DNA of 64,000 nt, taken from contig NC_060215.1 of assembly GCF_021130785.1 (NCBI RefSeq), positions 115,716,501-115,780,500 on the forward strand, in the 5' to 3' direction. This stretch comes from Homalodisca vitripennis. Taxonomy: Eukaryota > Arthropoda > Insecta > Hemiptera > Cicadellidae. The notes under the pieces were generated by a model. It was not told where the DNA came from and searched no databases. It saw only the letters and a program-made list of their open reading frames with translations. Both the position numbers and the translations under genes were made by a program. Positions 47,901-60,400 of the stretch are shown piece by piece. The number at the start of each line of letters is the position of its first letter. Position 1 is the stretch's first letter.

Positions 47901-50595
47901 CTATTTACAATTCATTGGATAAATGTAAAGGTCAGTTAAAATCTAAAACTAAAAATGTTTAATGATAAGAGGCTTTTTATAAATAACTTTAGATAGAACC
48001 TCCACATAAACGAATTTTATTAACGCTTACAGTCGATTTAAAAGTTATTATCCTATTTCCAACCAAGCCACTAATGTAAAGAGAAATGTAGACCTATTAA
48101 GTTTATAAACAGATCAGCCGATTTTTTATATTCGTTGTAGTGTGTTAAGAGATTTATTATAAGAGATAATTATACATATTATAATAATTACAACCCGCAT
48201 GGTTTTTATCTTAATATTTCATTTATATTGAATCTGTCTAGTATAATGTTATAATTACTCTATGATTCAAAGCTGTTAAAAATAGCAGCCCCTTTGATGA
48301 AGCAGATGTACTTGACGTAACGCGATACATCATGTAAATAAGTATTTATTTTAATATAAAGATCAAAATAAATATTTTAACTTCATGGTATTGAATTAAC
48401 GTATGCATTGTTTACCATAACTTACACGAATGCAAGCAAAGGCCTTTTAATCATATTTGACTTTAAATATAGTAATCAAAGGATAAGTATCTTTCAAACC
48501 CTATTAGTTAGGCTTTTGATATAGGCTGTTATTTAAAACGAAACGTGAAATTTCAAATTTTAAACTGCTTTCTGTCCAGGGACATGTCCTATATAGCTTT
48601 GAAGGTCACTCGAACGGAGTTCTTAACTGAGAATGTTTTACTTTGAGCTCTACGACGTTATGAATAGTCAAAAAGTGTAAATTTAATCTTTTTTAAATTC
48701 TAAATATTTTTTTTTAATCGTTATAATACAGTTAAGAACGGAAGTTTAATACTTTTTAGAAAAAATATAGTTTTAATTAGTATTCGTTTGTCTTTGCTAA
48801 AGCCATTTTGAGATTTCTTCCACGAACTATAATGTCTTGCATCAATATTAGGATACGTCTTTACTCTGATTAACCTCTGATTAAATTGTATTTCAGAACT
48901 GTCTTTTAATTTGATGAGATATTGTAGTAGATAATTTGCTTAACGTGCCACTTTTCAATTGCTTTATATTATTTTCAATGTCAATGGTTTATTTTTATTG
49001 TCAGTATTAAAAATTTGTTATTCTTAGATTTTATGTATATTGTGTTTTACGTGGAAAATAATGACTAAATAAAATGTTTTACTCGAATCATTTCTAAAAT
49101 TACATTCTAAAATATTAATTTACCTATAACGTAAAACTGATTAATATTTACTTACCGTGAGGTATACAGCGGAAAATGTATCAGCAATGTTAACAGTTTA
49201 ATTACATTTATAATGGTGTCATGTAAAAATTATTATATTTATTTTATATAGTTTTAACACAATCCCTATTTTGTTTCAGGTGGGGTTCCACTTAACTTCG
49301 GAAAATATTATTTAGATCGTCAGGTATTGAACAGTAAAGTTGCTTGGTAGTGTTGCTAACCTTATTATGTATATCTTTGCTTTATATCTAACAATATTCA
49401 TGCACCAAGTTGAGTTTTGCCTACAAATATTTTCAAACAAGACAAATTTATACAATCATCGGTAGATGCTGCAACCGTCTTTTGGTTAGGGTGTATTTGA
49501 TTTAAAACTTCTAGCCTTTTAAGATAACGTTTCTGAAGACAGAAAAAGTATACAAAATAGTTTGACGGCTCAGATAAACCAAAGCCAAGTAAGACATGTA
49601 GGCGATATTGTAACAAAGCTAAACAAATAAAAACGGTTCCAGATAAAAAAATGTAGCCTGAATTCTTTTCAGCCCGTTTATGAGTTATGTAGGAAGCCTA
49701 TAGGGCGTTACGTGTTTATAATGGTATATAGTGTAAGAAAAGTTTTTAGTAAAATAATACTTACCAATTTTTTACAAATGAAAGTAATGATATTTACTCC
49801 AGTAATCGTACATCCTATAAAATGTCACACCCATATATTCAGCCATTTTTTCATTGGGCCTGATTACAGACTAATTTCCGAAAATTCTGCTTCAAAACCC
49901 TAAAGAGGTTATAAAAAATCTTGTCTACTTATCCTGCGTTCAGAAACGTATTTTTAAGGGCTGTAACCAAATTGGTGGTTGAAAATTTTAAAAATAATTA
50001 TTCTACAAAAAAGCCGATTTCTGTATAATTAAACCCGTTAGCCTCGCAAAAGTAACTATCCTCGAAGGTTGGTAGCTTTAACCTATCAACGCTGATTTAG
50101 GTTTCAATTTGGTATTAGATTAATTGAAAATCGAAAATTCTAAATTATCTTATGTAATGTTATGACATATTTTACTGCATGAAAACTTAATTACTTTACC
50201 CCTTACGAGTAAACAAGCAAATATAAAAAACATAGCATATTATTGTTAAAATGCAACCTGATCCTTATAAGAAATGTTAGAATTACTTGAATTACATATA
50301 ATAAAGGAATTTCAAGCAACTTCAAGATAACAATAAATTAATCAAAACACTGCACACTCAATGTTTAATGTCACAGTAGAGTATTAATTCAATAAAAAAT
50401 CGATTAGTTTGCCGTACAACTAAATTCAAGACAACTAGATACGTTTATGTTCCAGGAATAAGTCTTTTAAGGAATTATAGTATTCTTAAGCTGTGGCAAA
50501 TTGGTACAGTAACTGATATTGGTATTATATAAAACTTGATTGTTTATTTGTTAATTAGTTACCTGGTACACATACACGATTAATAATTAGTCTTT
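47901..50595. other. AT-rich noncoding stretch containing one candidate micro-exon
   Basis: Frames are short; the 72-codon minus frame near 49,400-49,616 is unrecognised. See the 49,280 entry for the only splice-like unit I marked. Confidence 0.4.
49280..49323 (+). other. Candidate 44-nt exon
   Basis: A good acceptor (CCCTATTTTGTTTCAG, ending 49,279) and a donor-like CAG|GTATTG at 49,323/49,324 enclose 44 bases. Only one phase is open, reading GVPLNFGKYYLDRQ. Two of three phases have stops, so the openness is weak evidence. The peptide is not recognised. Could be a chance pair of splice-like words. Confidence 0.15.
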
Positions 50596-51330
50596 AAATT
50601 TGGATGCAGAACACCTACGGATAAATTTCTCTGTGGAAGTGGCTTTTATATTGGTTTACGTTTTTGTAGTCAAGTATACAATCAGTCCCTTCCACGTTTA
50701 TTTGTTCAATACGCTTAGTCAATATCTGAAATCAATTAACGTATTACGATGCGTAGTTGCAGCATGCCACGGGATTGCGCAGCGCATTGCAACGAAACAT
50801 GTACGCAGCGATTTCTCTGGCCATTTCTGTAACGACTGATGCTTATCAACGCCCCTATCGCGATCACGTGGTTCTAGGGCCCGACAAGAGAGACCTTGGA
50901 CCCTTCTATGTCGCCTCGTCAGCCAATAAAAGTAACGTCCAGTCAAAAGTCACTGAGACATTCCCCATTTCCTGATGCAATAACACCGATAACGCCAGCG
51001 ATATCTAAACGAGCGCGCATTAAGATTTCAAAACATGTGACTGCGTCGACTGGAAATATTAATGCGCGTGTCATCGTTTCTGGTTATCTGGGATAATTTG
51101 TCCGCTGGTCCCAGTCAACAAGATAGTATGAATGGGTTTTACTCACAGCCGATAAAGTGGACAATTAAGCAACCTCGGGTCAATTTTGGGTCAGAGATAG
51201 TTTTTTAAGGAACCGATGGTTAAGTGCCATTAATTCGATAACGATTCTACCCCCTCCATCCCGACTGTAGCCATTTCACTCTGTTTATCGGCGAGAATTG
51301 GTCGTCCGACCGTAAGTATCCAGTTAATTG
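50596..51330. promoter_or_regulatory. GC-richer island with E-box
   Basis: Block of raised G+C from about 50,740 (GATTGCGCAGCGCATTGC; CGATCACGTGGTTC with E-box CACGTG at about 50,864; AACGAGCGCGCATTAAG). Four overlapping frames of 66-79 codons on both strands have no domains. The 79-codon ATG frame at 50,600 has a hydrophobic segment (VAFILVYVFVVKYTI) but no support as a gene. Confidence 0.3.
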
Positions 51331-52440
51331 CGTATTTAGCTCATATACCTAGGTGATTTTGGTGATTTCTGTTTATAATCTGATGTCTTATCTCGCCTAA
51401 CAGCATTTTATAGCCTGAATGGCAGTAACAATTGGTGTAAAATGTGTTTGCCACTCCATTTACAAATCGTTATTGGTCTATAATTGAAATAGTCGCACGC
51501 TTCCACCATTATAGGAGATTTTATAACCGATAGTTTGTTGGTAATGTTTTAACAGTCTTTATACAGAGACGATTTGTTTACTCACATGTATCAACAGCCT
51601 TGATCGTGGACTATTATGTTTAGTAGGAAGTGGAAAGTGGAGTTTTCGCCTCTAAAATTAATTTCATAGCATTATGTTACACTGGAATGAGTTATTTTTA
51701 ATTTCAAATGTAGCTGAAATTATTAGTCATGCTAAGAGTTTTTTAAAAGTTTTAAGTACAAAAGTTAAGTTACAGTTTTCTTAGACTAGGTAAAAAATAC
51801 GTGTATATTTTGAACTTTTAAAATTTGTTTACATAGGTCTCAAAAGGACGCACATCAGCGTCCACCAAGTTGTGTCTAAAGTTAGTGTGTACCAATTTAC
51901 CCCGTTCACTAGCACTGCTAGTTGTTTACGTCAACACTTAATCATACCAACACAACCATTAGAAATATTTTGAATTATGAATAATAATGTAATTCAATTT
52001 TTCAATTAGATCAAGGTTACTTTATAATCCAATAGTGTGGGAATAATCCAATATTCCTATAGACACAGAAAAATGTATACGAACTCATCATCAAAAAATT
52101 ACTTTATACTATCCTTAACTCTTTATAAAATTCTTTTACTGAATAATAACTGTTGTATACATGAGAAATTTTCATTCTAGACCCTAGCTTAAAGTTAGCC
52201 AAAATGCTATAATGGTGATAGTCTGAATTAGATCTTGGACGTGAGTACGACAAATAATACATATACGGGACGAGAAATAATTAAACTTTAATATTTCTGA
52301 TTTACAAGTATTAATTTTAATTGTAAAATAGATATAAGTAAATAAATAAAGTGGAAGGTTGGTCTGTGTTGTGAATTTTTTATTGACACTTTTAATAGAA
52401 TTACTGGAACCTACTAATAGCCTTATAGGACACATTTTTC
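51331..52440. other. AT-rich spacer, nothing identified
   Basis: Short frames only. Confidence 0.45.
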
Positions 52441-52940
52441 CAAACGGAAATCTAATTATTTCGTCTGCGGAGAGAAACAGAAACCGAATCGTGTCTCCAG
52501 ATTATTTACTAACTCTTTAAACGGCCTTGAAATAGTCGGTAGCCTATCGTCTCTTCAATTTATAACGGATACGGAATGTTTGGAAACCGAACGGGGAGTC
52601 TAAGTATAACCCGAGTAAGCGGCTGAGACTGTTTCCCTCCTTGTCCCACTCACGGAGCTCCCCTATACTGCCCTCTCTGTCACACCTACCCCTCTCTCTC
52701 GCTCTCTCCAGCAATCGATCTTCTGTCTAATACGATGTCAGCCGCTCCGTCCCGGCCCAGCAATGGCGGCGGATACGCTACTCTGGATTAAAATCTACCG
52801 CCAAAATATTCCCTCCTTGGCACCCCTTGGATAAGTAAGCCCCGCTTGACGAACGCCTTAAAAGTTTAAGGGCTCCGAGAAGTGAAATATGGTTTGTTTA
52901 CTGCCCCCCTTGCGTCGCCAACCTGCCGTAGGCCCTAAGG
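52441..52940. promoter_or_regulatory. GC-richer island with GAGA and PHO/YY1-like words
   Basis: A pyrimidine run CCCCTCTCTCTCGCTCTCTC (about 52,690-52,709; its complement is a GAGA-factor type repeat) lies some 55 bases before CAATGGCGGCGG (about 52,762), whose complement holds the GCCAT core of PHO/YY1. The co-occurrence of GAGA and PHO words is the classic composition of Polycomb response elements in Drosophila. No coding frame; function is inference. Confidence 0.3.
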
Positions 52941-54249
52941 GATTGTTTACTTAGTGTTGATACTAATTTAAAACATCACCTGTACAGTAGAGACATTATT
53001 TGTAAATTATTAAAAATGTAAAACCGAGTTTTCAGCGTAAAATGTAATAAATTTGTGTATGAAATTTAATTTTTAAACAATTTCCAAATTGAAAAACAAA
53101 AACTCGCCGTTTGAAGATTGGCTGGTTAAGAAAGTATAGACATCTAAAACGATTTATGTAATTTAATCAAAACAACACCCATAATTATTAAAAACTAGCT
53201 TTGCAGTTAAAAAATGTAGTCATTATTTATAAATCATTTCCATATGGGAAAGAAAAAATAGACCGTTTCTACTGTATTCTGGTTAATTTATTATCTGAAC
53301 CCTAATCCAACTTGTCTAATTTAATCTAAACATATTAAAGGATAAACAAGGATAACTGTTCCTCGAAATATATCTTTTTATAAACTCATAGTGGAAAGTA
53401 TTTGTTCTACTTTTGAATCGAAAAATTTCCCCAATCATGTTGATGAAAGACATCGTATCAATAATTGTATACAATTTTCTAACAATATCATATCAATAAT
53501 TGTACTTAATAAAGAGTATGTGTACAAAATTTAATATCAATTAGACAGTTTTCGCTGATTCTAGACTGAATATCCTTAGCATCGAAATCAGTCTTCAACT
53601 GGCCTCATGCAATTACAAACAACTGCTTTAATTATTAAAGTTGCGTTTGATGGTGCTGTGAGAACAGAGTATGTTTCCAATTTCCAAACTCTGACTAACT
53701 TAGTACCTTACAACGAAATTTCCCACTAGATACAGGTTAAATGTAAGATAGTCCCGTGTAGCCCTAATCTCGCCTCTGTACTCACGCACAAATAAAGAAA
53801 AGAAATTATAATTACGACCAATCTAATTAAACGTGTTGATATTTTTAAGTCAATTAAACTATTACATTTTAAAAGCATTAGACATTTTTCTAAATGATCA
53901 GTAAGTTTGAAAAATCACAGTGGTTTTGTACCTTTTTTCCACTATTTATATCCTCTACTGATGTCCTATCATGGTGAGAAACCTCATCGGTACGAGATCC
54001 TATTACCGCCGGCCACACCGCTTTGGATTTGGATATCCAACGCGTGGATATTTGGATTTGTTGTCTCAGCAACTATACCACAGGAGCATGGCTTAAATAT
54101 TAATCTAGACTAATTTAAAGCGGTTTATCCTTTACTTCTAACACCAAAAGCCTTAAGAAGGGGGGGGTGTCATAAAAATAATATTTTCCAGTTAATCGAT
54201 TTCTGCAATATTGATAAAACTTTAAACCCCTCTACTAGGCCTACCATCC
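52941..54249. other. AT-rich noncoding stretch
   Basis: TATCAATAATTGTA occurs twice near 53,457 and 53,493. G8 run at about 54,161. TAGGCCTA at 54,236-54,243 abuts the minisatellite that follows. No gene. Confidence 0.45.
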
Positions 54250-54578
54250 GGTTCTCATCAGAGCATAAAATATAAAACACAACTACGATTACAAATTCAA
54301 CAAATATATAACACCGAATTGGGCGAAGAGTGCTAAAATTTAAAATCATTACATACAACGGTTCTCATCAGAGCATAAAATATAAAACACAACTACGATT
54401 ACAAATTCAACAAATATATAACACCGAATTGGGCGAAGAGTGCTAAAATTTAAAATCATTACATACAACGGTTCTCATCAGAGCATAAAATATAAAACAC
54501 AACTACGATTACAAATTCAACAAATATATAACACCGAATTGGGCGAAGAGTGCTAAAATTTAAAATCATTACATACAA
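54250..54578. repeat. Minisatellite, 3 copies of a 110-bp unit
   Basis: Copies start with GGTTCTCATCAGAGC at 54,250, 54,360 and 54,470; the array ends at ACATACAA, 54,578. I see no difference between the three copies over their shared length, pointing to recent amplification or, alternatively, an assembly artefact. Confidence 0.95.
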
Positions 54579-55119
54579 TTAACTTTTAACACAAATCAAT
54601 ATTTGATCCATTATATGTACTTGTCAGATTAAAAAACACATTATTGCATTAATGGCAAAAAGTCAATAGCGTAAGGATAATAAGGGGCCAGCTAGGACGG
54701 AGGGCCATTTATAAGTCATGTAAGAACGACCAGCCGACAGCTACATTTGGCCTATCCATAAACAAGTAGTTGTATTAAGTGAGCGCGTAAACATAGGCAG
54801 AGTGGCTACCAACTTTACGACCTCCCCCCCCCCCCGCCACAACAAGCCCTACCCTGGAACCTCACCCAAACTCATTATATCGTGTTCACACGTCCCAAGG
54901 CCGTTTATATACTGGAAGTCCTCACTTTCTGCTCAGTCTCATATTTACCTCTGTTTGAGTCGAACATTTACGATTGTTAATTTTGTACTTGAATACATTT
55001 CTGGTAATTAAAGTACGGCACAACTAATCTAGTAATCAAATTAACATTTTGCGACCTTTAACAAATTAACATAAATCTAATCAGTTTCCCATGACAGGTT
55101 GGCTAACTATTACGGAACT
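54579..55119. other. Spacer between two minisatellites
   Basis: AT-rich with a GC-richer middle containing a C10-type run near 54,825. A 69-codon plus frame at 54,802 has no recognisable content. Confidence 0.45.
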
Positions 55120-55991
55120 ACGTATTTGTGTTTTAAGCAAGAGTACTTTTAAAAATTGATTATGTTAAAGGGAAAATGTTTCGGTTTGTCCTACTTTTTA
55201 TTGCAGATATAAGTTTTGAATATTTTAAAAAGATTTCCACAATACGTATTTGTGTTTTAAGCAAGAGTACTTTTAAAAATTGATTATGTTAAAGGGGAAA
55301 TGTTTCGGTTTGTCCTACTTTTTATTGCAGATATAAGTTTGAATATTTTAAAAAGATTTCCACAATACGTATTTGTGTTTTAAGCAAGAGTACTTTTAAA
55401 AATTGATTATGTTAAAGGGGAAATGTTTCGGTTTGTCCTACTTTTTATTGCAGATATAAGTTTGAATATTTTAAAAAGATTTCCACAATACGTATTTGTG
55501 TTTTAAGCAAGAGTACTTTTAAAAATTGATTATGTTAAAGGGGAAATGTTTCGGTTTGTCCTACTTTTTATTGCAGATATAAGTTTGAATATTTTAAAAA
55601 GATTTCCACAATACGTATTTGTGTTTTAAGCAAGAGTACTTTTAAAAATTGATTATGTTAAAGGGGAAATGTTTCGGTTTGTCCTACTTTTTATTGCAGA
55701 TATAAGTTTGAATATTTTAAAAAGATTTCCACAATACGTATTTGTGTTTTAAGCAAGAGTACTTTTAAAAATTGATTATGTTAAAGGGGAAATGTTTCGG
55801 TTTGTCCTACTTTTTATTGCAGATATAAGTTTGAATATTTTAAAAAGATTTCCACAATACGTATTTGTGTTTTAAGCAAGAGTACTTTTAAAAATTGATT
55901 ATGTTAAAGGGGAAATGTTTTGGTTTGTCCTACCTTTTTATTGCAGATATAAGTTTGAATATTTTAAAAAGATTTCCACAATACGTATTTG
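55120..55991. repeat. Minisatellite, 7 copies of a 123-bp unit with a splice-acceptor-like core
   Basis: Copies start at ACGTATTTGTGTTTTAAGC at 55,120, 55,244, 55,367, 55,490, 55,613, 55,736 and 55,859, and a 9-base eighth start ends the array at 55,991. Periods are 124, then 123 five times, then 124. Inner copies look identical; the first has GGGAAAA and GTTTTGAAT, the last has TTTTGGTTT and TACCTTTTT, so variants sit at the edges as expected from unequal exchange. Each unit has TCCTACTTTTTATTGCAG followed by ATATAAG, matching an acceptor consensus. Confidence 0.96.
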
Positions 55992-57089
55992 CCAGCATCA
56001 AAGCGTACATTTTGATATTTTAATATACATTATGGACTTATTACTTTTTTAAATTTTCCAACAAATTTGTAAGTTAGGTAGTTCTTTTTACTCATGTTAA
56101 AAATCTTTTCACATTTCTCCTGCTTCTTTAACAGCTACATTGCATGTATAGACTTAATCGAATTTACATATGTTCGCATTACAGTGTGTGAAAAATAATC
56201 AAGAAGAAAATTAATTAAGAAATCATTTACAAGTAATAAAGCAACTAACTATTCCATGTGTCTTACTAGTAACGAAGTAAACATATTACCATTCAGTAAC
56301 CAGAGCACCCTCATTAAATGGATTCGGTTTCTCCTATTTTTCTTTTTTCACAACTTATCCACCATATCCGATAAGAATCTGAGACAAACTTTTCTTTCTT
56401 TTGTTTGTTTAATCTTTACTTAAATGTCTGGTCATGTATCATTTCAAATAGAAGAGAGTTTAACATTTTTTATTTTTAAAAGAAACCAAGTTTGACAGTT
56501 AAAGGACATTCAAATCCGAATTAGTATCCAATTAGTGGGACCGTGAGTAAGGAGTAGAGTTCTGATTTTTAAAATTTATTTATATATCAGCACGTTTGAT
56601 GAAAAAAAAAAATGCCCAAATTACTGAACTACGTTGTTATTAACGGTTTATTTCTCGTAGCTGTTTATAAGAAATTTATATTATGTTTATACAAGAGAAT
56701 ATATTTTATACAGATAATATACCGTTTCTAATGTATTCGTTCAAAAGGTTTGCCTAATTATCAGGTATTTTTTGCAGGTATACAACTCAGTCCCAAAAAC
56801 TATGGTTATACATGTTTAGATCAAAATGAATATATTCTTGAAACAGAAGTATCTAAAATAGGCTACACGTTGTTAAAATTGTATTCCTTTAAACATACAA
56901 TTGTATAAATAAAAAATACTCGATTACAATGCTGTTCAGTTTGTTTGAAATGTTGTAAATGTTTATTAACTATGAACTATTACCATGACGTTTCGATAAT
57001 ACACCAGTGCGTTTAATAATTTTTTCGTTTTCTACCATTTATTCAAGACGTATATCATTATTATTATTCTTTTAGAAATTTTCTCTAAT
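55992..57089. other. AT-rich spacer, nothing identified
   Basis: A-tract near 56,603. No gene signal. Confidence 0.45.
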
Positions 57090-57500
57090 TTATATAAAGC
57101 CATGCTTTAGCCAATGTCTCTTTACACGTTCGTTTCCCTCAAGAAGTAAATAAATAACGTAGACGAAAAGTAACTTTGCTCCACGGTCAAACATCGGCCC
57201 ATAAAAATGTATAAAAGCCCGCGCAGTAAAAGCCAATGTTGCCTGAGAAACATATACGGCAATAAAATCTGCAACCCGAATGAGACAGTAACTCGGTATC
57301 GAGGTAAAGAACTCTACCGGTAGGCTATAGACGACTGTCGAGCGGTACAAGCCCCCTACCACTCACACCTTTGGTAACAAACACCCGTAGGGGGGAGGGG
57401 GATAACTTACTGACGCCATCAAATCCTTTAGCGACAAATACTCTTCCGATTGCCCGTAAGGACTTTGTCTTTGGTGTTTTCGTTCCGAGACGACTTGAGC
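57090..57500. promoter_or_regulatory. GC-richer block
   Basis: A 90-codon minus frame (57,090-57,362) has no domain and begins in a C/G-rich patch. GTAGGGGGGAGGGGG at about 57,388. Possibly regulatory, by composition. Confidence 0.2.
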
Positions 57501-58860
57501 GCTTGTTCTTTTAAACACCTAACGAGATTAGAACAAGATACACTTTCTGTGGTAGAAGTTAACACAATATAGGATTTGAATTGTTTTTAATAAATAAAAA
57601 AATATTTTACTTAAATAAAACTATGGTCATAGATAAATGATAAACGGAGTGATTTTCACACTACACATGAAACTGACAGTTCCAACTAAATGATAGTCCT
57701 ACTGTAACTAAGTTAATACATAACCTGTATCCACTTGAGAGATAACTAATATTTTCTGATTTTTTTACATACACAGCAAGGTTTTAAATATTTTTTACTT
57801 TAGTGTCAGACAACTTACATTATTATAAGAATTTGAAGTTGGTTACAAGTCTATCACTCTCGTATGAGTCTCATACCTCCTGATGTATTCATTCCGGTAA
57901 CAACAGGTGGGAAATTCACAGATCCTCGTTCAAGCCGATGTTCAGAATGTAACAAAGATCACTGAAGAGGAAAATTTTAACTGATGTGAAATTCTAATAT
58001 CACCGTGTTGGGAGAAAAGGTGGCTGCTCTTAGTTGTTTCCTGGGTAGAGATAGAGCAGGTTCGAATTATGTTCATGATTGGATTACGTTTCTTCAGTTC
58101 TCTCGCCTTTTACTACCTTAACTCCCCCCCCCCCATTGGCACGTCCTATGGCCGAAGAGGGCCAGTAGAATATGACCAAAAAGGTGATGACGTTCTCTCT
58201 TTAAAAAAAATTAAACATAAACAAAAACCACTTGTCTTTTGTTAAACCTATTTCCATGAATATATTAAAGTAATAATTATCCTCCTCAAAACAATGATTT
58301 TAGGATTGCTATTTGAAGTTTTATAGAAGACCATAGATTTAAATTATATTACGATACAAAAAATATGAACAAGAACGTACTTTTATTGAGACTCTTCCAG
58401 TCACGTAAACCAAAACTTAATTTTAAGATCATAATTTTATGATGCATGTAATTAATATGTAGGTTACTAGCTACCCTCAAAAGGGTCTTTCAGTAAGGTT
58501 CCTAGAGTCACACTATGAAATAAATTTACAACAATGTACGAGATAGACATTTAAAAGAAGATGGTCTTAAAAGATGTTCTGTTGGAAAACATCCAGAGAC
58601 TTTTTAGAATTTGTCATCATGAAATAAAGGAATGAAATGAGTACCGAGATGTTATGCACCTTATGAATCAATGGGAGAAAGTATAAGAATTTAGAGGGAG
58701 GCACAAGTAGCAAGGTTATATGTATAGTATAAGATCACTGAGAGATGATACCCGGCAACTACATATGTTGAACTGGACTTTTGGAATCATTTTTAGATTT
58801 GATAGCGATGTATGCGTCTAAGATAGAACGCCTAATTTCACCATGAGGGTGTCCTAAATT
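57501..58860. other. AT-rich stretch, possible unclassified old repeat
   Basis: Segment 58,540-58,860 is purine-rich and less AT-rich (GAAAGTATAAGAATTTAGAG, GTGTCCTAAATTTATAG) and reads like a decayed repeat, but I find neither ends nor a coding frame. C9 run at about 58,126. Confidence 0.35.
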
Positions 58861-59660
58861 TATAGTCGGTCGAAATTAAGTCTCAATGGACTCAACATCC
58901 CCGAACGTTCGTGATCCTCCGATCAAGATCCGAAAAATGTTTGGAAGGGGACTTTGTTAGATAACGCTGAATTGGTATTTGATAGCAATAAATATGAAGA
59001 TGTGAGTTCATGGCCATTACGGACTCTATATTGAAAAATTACGTTCGCAGACCTCATAACAGTGTATTGAATTTTTCCAAAAAAAAGTACAACAATGGGT
59101 TATTCAAATACTACGCTCGCTATTTACCATCCTCTGTGAAAAAAAACTCATTCAACTGTACTCCTCATACCAGTATTTACCAACCAATAACGTAAATAAT
59201 TTAAATTGCAAACGAGTAGTACACAAAGGGTGCATTACAAACGTCAAAAATGTTCATATCCAAAAGTCCGCTTACACAAGAGTGGGGTCGGATTATTCCG
59301 GGGACAAAAAGGGTTCAAAAAACTAATCCCTTTTTCATATGGAGCCCCGACAAGACATCTGTGGGCCAAACCGGATAGGGGGACCATAAATTTGCGTGGC
59401 CGGGCGCGGTCCCCGACATCACAACTACAGACCAGCCGAACTCCGGCCGCCGCTCCTATTGGGCCACGTTGACCCTATATTGACCCACGGCCCTCCCCGG
59501 TAATTTTGGACATTTGCATACCGTAGTCACTCGTCCCTTCGCGATTTCATGGCCTTCCACGGCTCCCTTGTCTTCATTACCTCCTCGTGATAAACGCACG
59601 GCTACGCTCGTAATCTCCGTGCACGGCAGCCCGCTTCATTACGTGGAGTGGACGTCTACC
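58861..59660. promoter_or_regulatory. GC-richer island
   Basis: Frames of 61 (59,010) and 88 codons (59,206, SSTQRVHYKRQKCS region) are unrecognised. From 59,340 to 59,660 the sequence is CpG-rich (GCGTGGCCGGGCGCGGTCC; CCGGCCGCCGCTCC) with ATTTGCATACC (octamer-like) at about 59,512. Likely regulatory; low certainty. Confidence 0.25.
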
Positions 59661-60400
59661 TAACATTTCACTTTGGCCCTTCGTGCATCTCTATTAACCA
59701 CAAGGGTTCAAAGCTCAAAACTGACACTTGAACACTGTCCGATTATTATATAGGCCTATTTCATTTAATGCCGTACTGTTCTAACATTCGTTATTTACCT
59801 AGCAGTAACTTAATATTGTATATTATTTTTATTCATAAAATCGATCTGCACTTTGTTCTACTTAGTCCAAGCACCGATAACTAGTATAGTATATCGATAA
59901 CTTACTTAGTATTTGAGGGACTTACGAGTTGTTTGAGATTAACACTCAAACGCTCGTACGAAAAAAATTAATGGTTTGCATTAATTCTACATTTAAAAGT
60001 GACAATACGTGCAATAATCCTAATATGGTTTTTTACGAAAACAAATAGATTTTGTGAAAAAAAGTATTATAAATTTTATTTTAAAATATTGTTTGATTTC
60101 TCTAAAAATGTTATATACAAAAAAGTCACCTAATAATCGCATAACTGTGCATACAATTCAGGGATTTTCACTTTATAATACCAATGTATTAAATACCGTA
60201 ATGAATCTGGGATAATGTGCATAAATTAAAAATGCATTACTTGGTTTTAAAACAAACTTCATATCTGTTAAACGATTGGAAAACATGTAGAACTAGTGTA
60301 ACAGTTTGGTGTATTTTTAAAGTGGAAAGATGCCTAAATCAAAAAATAAACCATCCCTGAAAATCTAAACAATCAAAACTAACTATAAAAGAAATCTATT
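59661..60400. other. AT-rich spacer, nothing identified
   Basis: Contains TAGGCCTA at 59,751-59,758 and two ATCGATAAC-type words. No gene. Confidence 0.45.

Noticed and set aside
50600..50839. 79-codon ORF with a hydrophobic segment
   Set aside because: One hydrophobic stretch in AT-rich codons is not enough; several other frames overlap it and no promoter or splice signal supports it.
58059..58067. tRNA/SINE B-box-like GGTTCGAAT
   Set aside because: The trailing CC is missing and no A box or cloverleaf can be drawn upstream.
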